Below the pieces are notes generated by a model. The model made no database searches. It worked only from the letters and a program-made list of their open reading frames with translations, and had not been told where the DNA came from. From Ceratodon purpureus (taxonomy: Eukaryota; Streptophyta; Bryopsida; Pseudoditrichales; Ditrichaceae), in contig CM026426.1 of the NCBI GenBank assembly GCA_014871385.1, forward strand, positions 15,038,517 through 15,102,516: 64,000 nucleotides of DNA, read 5' to 3'. Within the stretch, counting starts at the first letter, position 1; the number at the start of each line of letters is the position of its first letter. The translations under genes and the position numbers were made by a program. Below are positions 9,920 through 18,067 of this stretch, piece by piece.

Positions 9920-11419
9920 ATTTGTTTGGTAATTTGGAATTTGTCGAATGGATATATGGTCACTAGGCTCTTTGTATGTAATGGTGTCCGCGGCGAAGTG
10001 AGTGACGATGTGTGTGTCTGGAAATGGGCCAATATATGGGTTAAACTTTTGATACTAGTTGTTATCGGGAGAGATGATTATGGTTATTGTATTAGAGTCA
10101 TGTTTGGCCGCTAGTCGGGCCCAGTGGATTGTTTGTTGTAAATCTGTAGCATTGTGGGGATAAGCGTATCCAATTCCGTTCCATTTATGGTCAAAGGCTA
10201 TCCCAAGGGAGCCAAATATTTTGTCTCTTGAAAATGGGGAATAGAATTGAGTGAATTGTGTAGGGCATGAAACTGGAGATGAGAAGTAAGACTTGGTTAT
10301 GTTAAATGTTGTTATTAGAGAGTCTAGTATTGGAGTTGGTATCGTATATTGCGCGCATTTAAGTGGTTCGTCTTTTGGGATACGGTATTTATACCTTTGG
10401 TATAACCAAACAATTTCAGTTTCAAATGATTGTGTTGGTGGTTCAAGGCCATGTGGAGTGTTTCTGACATGTTGATATTGCTTCCAAAGCCATCTTATTC
10501 TATTTTGTGGGATTGTGATGAGGTGTCTACTATTATCTTTGTATATACGTGCAACATCAAATTGTGTTTGGATAGTATTGTTGTTTGTTTCAATAACGTT
10601 TTCTGGATTGCATTCATTAATAGAAATATATGCAAGTGGTATTATTGTGGCAGGAATGACGTATCTAGTGTCTTTTGGTTGTTTGGTAGAAAAGTAAGCT
10701 TGTATTAAATTAGAGAAATATTTGTGTTGGTTACTGTTGTAATATTGGGTGAGTATTTCTGTGTCATGGTTGCAAATGATGTCATCGCTTGAGGGAAATA
10801 AGTCTCCTTGTGGAAGCCATTTGTTGTAAGTATTGTTATCTTGTGTAATCCATTCGCATAAGTATGTCGTATCTTTTTTCTTAATTCCATTTGGTTCATT
10901 GAATTGTCTATGTTTGTGATTAAGTATTGTATGGATAGGGAATTGTCTAAGATTTTTAAGTATGTTGGTGGGGGGAGGTGGTTGGAGTTGGATAGGTGGG
11001 TTTGGAGGATGTATGGGAGGGATCGGTTGTGGAGGTGATATGTTATGGTTTATTAATATGTAATCGTCTTTGAGGGTTTGCGGGGGGCGATGATAACGGC
11101 AAGGAAAACAACATCTTGGACGGCAAGGTGGGTGGCAAAACAAGTGTTTGGCAATGTTTAATGCGCTAATGATGAGTTTAAAATTATTTGGAGTGATAAG
11201 GGTGGTGCCATTGGGTAAGGTTAATTGTTCTAGTGTTGTAACGTTGTGAGTTAGTGGTTTTTGTAGTAGTTTAAGTAATGTGCTAGGATTTAAGCCATGT
11301 AAGTTTTGTGATTCTGACATCCATGCGGTGTCGAGTGGAGACGTATTTAGTAGGAAGGTGTTGATTGTGCTTTTTAGGTGAACTTCAGCATGATGTTTGA
11401 GTGAGGACACTGCTATTGT
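9920..11419 (-). pseudogene. LINE, Cys-rich region and PCIF1-like segment
   Basis: A 451-codon open frame (11,410-10,055) follows the RT. It has a Cys cluster, FCHPPCRPRCCFPC (about 11,140-11,100), then a proline-rich linker, then a conserved-looking part ending FYSPFSRDKIFGSLGIAF (about 10,245-10,195), GIGYAYPHNATDLQQTIHWA and TITIIISP, and continues after one stop as PFPDTHIVTHFAADTITY to about 9,970. The order (Y-C/S-x-F..D..FGS.G..F, then G...NPPF-like, then a hydrophobic strand ending in P) resembles PCIF1-type methyltransferase folds, but the NPPF-like catalytic motif is replaced. That assignment is inference; the location between RT and RNase H is seen. Confidence 0.5.
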
Positions 11420-12838
11420 GATACGTGATCGTACACAGTGGTGGTATTTGATGCAAGGTATTTCTTCTGATCTACCAAATTTTGCAAGTATATATTGTAC
11501 TAAGCCATAGTAAATTTTTCCAAGTCTGCCTTTATCGTTGAGGGCGTTTTGTAATTGTTCCCCAATACATCTCGGTAGGCATTCTGTAGTAAGAATGCTT
11601 CATTACCAAATAGGTCATGAGGAAGTTGTATGGCATTATTGGATGTATATTTTGGTATTCCGTATATTGTTTTATGTAGAGCTATAATCTTTTTGTCAAA
11701 TTTCTTAATAGCCGATATAGAATATGGTACGGCATAGAAATTGTGGGCAATGCTTGCACGAATAACTGTATCTACCATATTGATTTTTTGTTTCATAGTG
11801 GCTAGACAGGTAACAAGGGCTTGACATTGTTTGATGACTTTGGCTGTGGTGGTAGTTATTTGTGTTTTCCATTTAAGTGATGGTGCGAGGTTTATTCTAA
11901 GGTATGTGTATGGCTCATGTTGGTCTAGTACGGGAATTGGTTGATTTCTATAGTTTATATTCGTAGCTAATATTTGGGCTTTAAACGCTACAGGATTCAT
12001 TTTGGACTTGTTTGGGGAGCGAGTTACCGCACATTTGAGATACTAAGGTCCATTCCGGCCCATTCACAAATTTATCTAATTTATTTAGTTGGATTTGTAG
12101 TGATGCTAGTTTGTTGGCAATTGCCGCTAAATCGTCTGCATAGGCTACGGAAGATATTGTTACTTTGGATGTACCAAAGGTGTAGCCATTGTCACCTTGT
12201 TGTAGCCATCTAAGGTTTAGGTTCAAGGAATATGATGAATAGATAAAGGCTGAGAGTATCTCCTTGAATTGTGCCTCTTTGTATCGAGATTGGTTGGATT
12301 TTCCCAAAATGTTCTCTGGAGAAGATGGTGGTAGACTGTGAGTAGATATTTCTGATAAGATTTATGGCATCCGTAGGATAACCAAGGTCTTTCATTATGG
12401 CTAGGAGTCTAGCGTGGTCGATTGAGCCAAAAGTATTTTTGAAATCAATGTATAAAATGTATATATCTTGATTTGTAAATTGGGCGTCTTCTAGTGCAGC
12501 TATGAGGAGTTGTAATTGTCTAGATGTTCCTCTTTCTGCTCTGAATCCTTCTTGGCTGTCGTGTAATATTTGGTGGTTTTCACCGTAAGTCGAGAGGATG
12601 GGGGTTAGTGTACTTGTATAGAGTTTGTATATGGTATTAGGTAATGCAATTGGTCTATAGTTTGTTAGTTGTGATGGGTCGCCTTTTTTGTAGAGTAAAA
12701 CCGTCAAGCTAGTTTTCCACGAAGCAGGAATTTGTTTTTATTTGTAACAGTGTTTAAAGAACAGAAAAAGTAGTTTGTGGAATCGTGGTGGCATATTTTT
12801 TAGAATTGAGTTGGGGATTTTGTCTGGGCGTGGGCATT
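11420..12838 (-). pseudogene. LINE reverse transcriptase
   Basis: After the MITE the minus strand continues PRPDKIPNSILKNMPP (in the family PGPDKIPN) and ASWKTSLTVLLYKKGD, then NYRPIALPNTIYKL, QEGFRAERGTSRQL, the first catalytic Asp in ILYIDFKNTFGSIDH (about 12,450-12,420), IQRGTIQGDTLS, a frameshift near 12,215, and VAYADDLAAI (about 12,156-12,130) with the YADD centre, followed by the thumb region down to about 11,500. Motifs 0-7 of LINE reverse transcriptases are all present. A stop before KQIPASW and frameshifts inactivate it. It reverse-transcribes the element RNA at the nicked target. Confidence 0.88.
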
Positions 12839-13233
12839 AGGTGCAAAATGGGGTCATGAAAAGGCCGTGTAAGCGGCACGTGAGAGAAAAAAATGGCCGC
12901 TGCCCACGTACTTTTTGATATGGCACCGAAGGTGCCACCGTGGTGCCAGCAAACGCCACGAGGGGTCGAACCAATGACCTCCCCGCAAGGCGTGCGGAGG
13001 GCGCTGCTACAGTGACGTGCTGAGAGCATTTTGCCCACTTGGGACCAAACCCCGAGCCGACCCGATCATGTCAGCTCGCATATTCCGAGGACCTTTGTTC
13101 ACAGTGCGCCACCGAAGACCCTACGGGCACTGATTCTGGCATCCGCTGCCAGCGGTGGAGGGGCTTTGGGCAGGAAGTTCATCTACTTCGGGCAGGCTTA
13201 CACGGCCTTTTCATGACCCCATTTTGCATCTAA
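12839..13233. mobile_element. TIR element (MITE) inside the LINE, with a tRNA-like segment
   Basis: Interrupts the LINE just before the reverse transcriptase. The ends are inverted repeats of about 36 bases: TGCAAAATGGGGTCATGAAA on the left and its complement on the right, continuing to CGGCCTTTT/AAAAGGCCG. The flanks allow a TA duplication. It is GC-rich, unlike the AT-rich host LINE. On the minus strand it carries GGTTCGACCCC (about 12,964-12,974), a B-box-like sequence, after CGCCTTGCGGGGAGG, resembling anticodon and T arms of a tRNA. Frames across it are not coding. Confidence 0.75.
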
Positions 13234-14950
13234 TGACTTTGTTGTTTCCTAAATTTTTAAGGCAGAAATCATAAGTTTCTTGGTTGAAGTATTTGTATAA
13301 GGAGATATGTGGTTCTCCACGTTTGTCAGTTGTAAGTCCGTCTAGATCAAGCCATGGGTATTGTCTGACGCTGCATGTACAGTGTGGTGGGTGTTTATTT
13401 TGATGGTGGCATGTATGAACTGTTGGACGGTTGCTGATGGATTGTTGCATGTGTAGTTCTTGGGAAATATCATCTGGGCTAATTAGCATATTATTGTATC
13501 TATCAATGATGGAGTCTAGAGGTGAGTTCTCAAAGTTTTTGAAGACTTTTCTATTTACTTTCTTGGGGCTTTTTTCATATAATTGTCGGTATTTTGAGAT
13601 TGCTTTATGAATACAATCTTTAGTGTATTTTGTCGTGATTTTTCTAGCTTCTTTGTTAGCAGTTTTGGCAATGGTTGCTATTGTATCGATCCATTCATTT
13701 GGAACTTTGTCTGTTATTGGTGGATGGGGAATTTGCACAAATTGATGATTGAATATTTTGTTTAGTATAGGGTGTGTTTGCCATTGGGGATCATTCTTTG
13801 CAATGTATATGGTTTTTCTGATGGGATGTTATGTGGAAAGGTGTTTTTCCCATTCTTTAGCTAATTTTTGGGGTAGAAAACCACCTTGTTGTGTTGTTCT
13901 ATTTGTGAGATTTGGTAATGGAGGTGCTTTACATGTTCTTTCTATCGTTTCTGATATTTTTTCTACAATTTTGTCAAGTGCTATGCAAGCTATTTTCCAT
14001 TGTTCAGAGGAAAGCTGGTCGTGGTTTTCTAATAAATGAGTTAGTTCATTTATTCTAATAGAATTTCCTTCAAAGAATTCTATGTTAAATTTTTCTAAGT
14101 TTTCTGCTGGTATTGGATTTAAAATTCTAATTTGTAGGATTGTAATAGGGGGTGTAGTTCTTGCAAGAAGTATATTGTAGGGGATGTGGAGAATTACTGG
14201 ATAGTGGTCTGAATTTAAGTTCATGTTTATATTTGTTGTAGAGGAGTATTTGTTGTTATCTGGGGAATTGATGTAAAAGCCATCTATTAAGCTAATTGAT
14301 GTATAGTTGTATCCGCCTTGTCTAGAGAATGTGGTGTTTGTTGGAATGTATTCAAGATTTAGAGATACGATAAAAATTTTCCATTGGATGTCTTCGTCTT
14401 GTGGTGGCGTATTTGTGTAGTTGTTTTGGCTACCATGCAATGATATATCTCGGTTAAAGTCTCCACATAGTGTGTACGTGTAATTTGGATGTGCTAGAAT
14501 TTGATTGGTGATGGTGGATTTTATGTCGGGAATGAGACGGATGTCTTCTACATATGTGGGCATGTACATATGTATAACAAGCCATGATTGTAATGGTTGA
14601 TTATTTATTTGTATTATTTGGAGGTATGGTGAAATGTTGGCCGGAGTAGGGATTTTGGTGATATTTCCAGGGAAAGCGTATTTGTTGTATATTAGAGTGA
14701 GTAATCCGCCTCTACCGAGTGTGTGTAAGGCATTATTTGTTGGATAATTCTTGTAAGTGCATGGATATTACTGAAAATAAGTTTATAGTCGGGAAAAAGG
14801 TTTTGTATGTATTTTGTAGATTTTGTTGCTAAGTTTGGTTTCTTGAATGTGAATGATTGCTGTATTTAATGATGAGTTAGTTATAAGGCTTTGTAAGTTT
14901 GGTAATGCCGTGTTTAAAGAAGATGCATTGAATGTAATTATGTTTGTTTC
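13234..14950 (-). pseudogene. LINE, APE endonuclease and linker
   Basis: Minus-strand reading begins NIITFNASSLN (14,945) and IIHIQETKL, the first two motifs of exonuclease-endonuclease-phosphatase enzymes of LINEs (Asn and the QET Glu). It continues with LGRGGLLTLIYN, LCGDFNRDISLHGS (about 14,470), SLIDGFYINSP and NSDHYPVIL (about 14,215-14,190), which supply the metal-binding Asp/Asn and the catalytic SDH. Between the first two blocks the frame is broken. The linker (13,738-13,234) is basic and has a Cys/His cluster, HTCHHQNKHPPHCTC (about 13,410-13,370). This enzyme nicks target DNA in APE-type LINEs. The region ends at the MITE at 13,233. Confidence 0.8.
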
Positions 14951-14963
14951 ATGGTAATTATTG

Positions 14964-15899
14964 TTATTTACTCTTGGTAGTGGGGCGGGAATGTTTGGAA
15001 GTGGGGGGGGAGGGGGGATGTGAGTATTCGTTTAGGCTTTCAAGGCATCTAAGGGATTTGGTAAGAAGTTTATGCAGAAGAAATGGGAATTTCTTTTGGA
15101 GTTCTATTAAAATTGGTGTTATTTCTTGGTTATGGATGTAGCTATAGATTTCGTTGTGTATTGTATTTTTAGGGTGTATAATATCTTGGTGATTTTCAAG
15201 AAATTTGGGGTATGGATGTTTTGTTAAAGTGTGGTGCTTGGGGGGATTGCGGAGATTTGCTAGTCTTATTAGTAATGTGTTGGTCCATATGTCATTAAAG
15301 TCATGGGTTTGAGGTTGTGCAAATGTATCGTTATATATGTTTATTGAGGCATTGATGGTAACAATTAAGGCATAAATTATGCGAAAGGGTAGAGATTGAT
15401 TTTGTCTTTGAATATATTGGTATAGATAGGGGTGTGTATTAATTATTTGAAGGTGTAGTGGATGGTTTTGTTTGAGTGTGGGGGAAAATGGTTTTGCAAT
15501 GTGTTGGTATTTTGGTTGAAATTTTATTGTATTGGAGATAAAATATGTTCTGGCTCTTTTCTTATGTATGGTGAGGTGTCTACGTAAAATGTTAGGCATT
15601 GGTCTGGGGTTTAATTCTATGTCTCCACATTGTAATAAAGCTACTGTGTTATTCTAAAGGTAGCCATAATATTTGAAAATTTTAGGTTTATTCTTATTTA
15701 ATTTTTGGTATTTAGTTCATGTGTAATTGGAGGTGGTAAACAGGTTGGGTAAGACGGGTATTATGTTTTCTAGTTTAAAAAATGAAAAGTGAAGAAATGT
15801 GTGGGATTTTGTTAGTAAATGGTTAATTATAGTATTGGATATTAAATTATATATTGTTTGGTACTTTTGTTTTGTATTTTGGCGAAGCCGGTAGGCCAA
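14964..15899 (-). pseudogene. LINE, N-terminal region
   Basis: Two minus-strand frames. The upstream one (15,899-15,717) is basic and aromatic, starting MAYRLRQ; it ends in stops and leads into a short stretch with VALLQCGDIELNPRP. Directly after that motif begins a 211-codon frame (15,599-14,964), MPNILRR onward, rich in Lys, His, Asn and Pro and ending in a proline/serine linker that shifts frame into the endonuclease. I do not recognise a domain in it. Its place before the APE domain and its basic character suggest a nucleic-acid-binding, gag-like role, which is inference. Confidence 0.55.
15600..15644 (-). other. Degenerate 2A-like peptide
   Basis: The minus strand encodes VALLQCGDIELNPRP. 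The 2A ribosome-skipping consensus is D-(V/I)-E-x-N-P-G-P preceded by a hydrophobic LLxCG stretch; all positions fit except that the Gly of NPGP is Arg (AGA, 15,603-15,605). One G-to-A change would convert Gly (GGA) to this Arg. A stop lies five codons upstream. 2A-like peptides are known at the N-termini of several non-LTR retrotransposons. As it stands it should not skip. Confidence 0.65.
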
Positions 15900-15900
15900 A

Positions 15901-16384
15901 GCCGTTTTATGAATGTGTTTAGTGTGATGTGATAATTGGGAGTATTAATTTGTACTAAGGTTGTGTCTATGTGGTGTCTAATGTCTTATTTTAAAGTTAG
16001 GAATAAATTTTGGATGAAATCTGAATTTTGGATGAAATGTAGATTTTGGATGAAATTTTGGATGGAATCGTAAATTTGGATGAAGATGAAGTTTTGGATG
16101 AGTATTTGATTGTAAATTGGATTTACACAAGTATAAAGTATAGTAATTGTAGTTGTATTTCATATCGTATTCAAAGCACGGTAAAAACAAATGTATTTTA
16201 TTGTAATAGAAAATATTTATCCTACGGTAAAATCTAAATAAAATACTATGCTAATCTCCTAATAAGTAACTATAGTAGTATTTCCGTAAATTCTTTTTAT
16301 CTCGGCGATTTGTGGTCAATCTACATTTAATTTGTCTTGTGGTAAAAGTCTTCCTATAAATTGTTGCATTCCTGTGAGTAATAA
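15901..16384. repeat. LINE 5' flank with a short tandem repeat
   Basis: Around 16,006-16,108 a degenerate unit TTTTGGATGAAA is repeated about eight times with 1-8 base spacers. The rest is AT-rich and shows no gene. It may be a 5' UTR repeat of the LINE. Confidence 0.55.
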
Positions 16385-17687
16385 GGTAAGTGTAGTTGTC
16401 TAACATCTGCTTCTTCAACTTCTCGTTAATATCATCCAGATAGTATTAAACCTCTTTGATGATGTCCTTCTTTAGCTCACTCATTTCCTTGTGTAACTCT
16501 ACCTTCAATTTCTTGTTACCATCTTCAATTGCCTCCTTCATAATAGTTAAAACCTCACCTTTGGTGATATTTACTTCTCTTTGAGGTTAGTTTTCAATAG
16601 TTTCAATAGAATAAACCAAACACCCGTTAGTGTCAGTAAAATCAAATTTTGCTAACACTTCCTTGGAAGGTTTTTCACTTCCCTCAAGGCTTTTACAATG
16701 AAGAGTAATTTCAACGTGGTAAATTCCAATTTTTACCTCTTTACCCACCCATTTTTTATAAACAAATGGACTAAGGCATTTCACATTAGCACTTCCATTG
16801 TGCTTCAAGCCAGCTTGCTTGTGGAATCAAATACTTACCACATTTTTCATTCTAAAAACATTGTAAATGTCAAGGGATGTAGCATCAATACTCATAAGAA
16901 TTGGAAGATTGTAAAAGGTGAGGCTGAGTGCTTCTTTGCTTTGCTTTTGCTCTAAGGTAAGGGATGGGCCCTTCTTCATTTGCCCTTCTAAAACTTCATG
17001 GAGAGTAGTAACTTGGTTGTCTTTGATTTTCTTGGCTTGAAGATGTGTGGGTGCAACTACATAGGCATAGTTAAGAGTGCTCTTTTGCACATCAATCAGC
17101 TCAAAATCACCTCTCCTAAAGCTACTCTCCAGCACATAAAATAAGAGGATATATGGAGACATACCAACCGAATTCTAACAAGTGATTTTAACGGATAAAT
17201 TATTATTTCTTGCAATGGCATGATAAGACTTCCACACCTTTCTCAAAGTGCCCACATTTGATGAAGGATCAAGTTACAAGATAAATGGTATTAAGCCCTT
17301 TAAGAGGGCAATACCATCAATTTCGAGGTAGAGAAGGTGTAGTTTGACTATTTTAGCCCACACCCCTTTCTCTCCACCCTGTTTTACACTCATGTACATA
17401 ATTGAAATACGTTCAATAAGATTAGTCTCAAGAGGAATATTCATAAATTCCAACCTCTTTCTTACAAGGTCTTTCATATCGTTGCGAAAAATGGGAGTAT
17501 TAGGGAGGTCAAAATGAATTGAAATCTGAAAATCATAAGAGAATGAAGTGAAATCATTGGGAATATTGCATAGTACCTGCGTACGATTGAAGTGTTGCCC
17601 TACGGTACCCTCTCCCATTCCCTTGTTCGCAATCGTCTCGTCAATAAATAAGTGTTCACAGCCACGCTCCGAAGCCAACTTCTCCAT
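16385..17687 (-). pseudogene. Unrecognised protein remnant with C-terminal coiled coil
   Basis: Collinear minus-strand frames give one broken protein of roughly 420 residues. The first block is 17,687-17,274 (MEKLASERGCEHLFIDE onward, then FSYDFQISIHFDLPNTP and ISIMYMSVKQGG), the second 17,162-16,827 (YVVAPTHLQAKKIKDNQ), the third 16,808-16,587 (LSPFVYKKWVGKEVKIGIYH). After a stop the reading continues EVLTIMKEAIEDGNKKLKVE, a Lys/Glu-rich helix likely to coil, to about 16,390. I do not recognise the family. It lies upstream of the LINE on the same strand and inside the same 12.8-kb insertion, so it may be a LINE ORF1 or a captured host gene. At least three stops or shifts. Confidence 0.45.
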
Positions 17688-17901
17688 AGTTTCAAACCCC
17701 AGCCACAGATGGCGCTAGATGGCCTAGGAGGGCACACTCATTTCAAGAGGGGGCGGCAGATAGCTTAGTGGTGTCGAAGCTGAGCCAGTGATTTTCTCTC
17801 TTGGTCGTTTCCTGCTGCTGCTTGATCCAGCGCCACTTGTATTTAATTCCTCGAGACTAATCTTATTGAATGATACGGTCGAAGCAGTAGGGTGTGGCTC
17901 T

Positions 17902-18067
17902 GCTGCTGAGACGGTGCTTGTTTTCCAGGATGGTGCGTGTTCTGGGGTTTTGCTGGTATGTCATTGGCAACTGCGACGGCTGACGCTGCTGAGACGGTGC
18001 TTGTTTTCCAGGATGGTGCGTGTTCTGGGGATTTGCTGGTATGTCATTGGCAACTGCGACGGCTGAC
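17902..18067 (+). repeat. 83-bp tandem duplication
   Basis: Two nearly identical adjacent 83-base units (17,902-17,984 and 17,985-18,067), differing mainly at GGGGTTTTG/GGGGATTTG, followed by the start of a third (GCTGCC at 18,068). Each contains CTTGTTTTCCAGGATGG, a good plus-strand 3' splice-site consensus. Confidence 0.85.

Larger units (their letters stand above)
8443..15900 (-). mobile_element. LINE with APE and restriction-like endonucleases (Dualen/RandI-like)
   Basis: A 7.4-kb minus-strand non-LTR retrotransposon reading from about 15,900 down to a stop at 8,441-8,443. In order: N-terminal region with 2A-like peptide; APE endonuclease (14,950-14,175); linker with Cys/His cluster; reverse transcriptase (12,838-11,500); Cys-rich and PCIF1-like region (11,140-9,970); RNase H (9,905-9,485); CCHC finger (9,106-9,063); PD-(D/E)XK-type endonuclease (8,850-8,580). 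Having both endonuclease types is the hallmark of the Dualen (RandI) clade described from Chlamydomonas. The frame is broken by stops, frameshifts and a 395-bp MITE. The 5' end is uncertain. Confidence 0.8.

Noticed and set aside
10293-10708. Plus-strand ORFs over the LINE
   Set aside because: Antisense shadows of the LINE coding region, which carries the recognisable motifs on the minus strand.
17902-18067. CRISPR-like repeat
   Set aside because: Two adjacent 83-bp units without spacers in eukaryotic transposon DNA; a simple tandem duplication.
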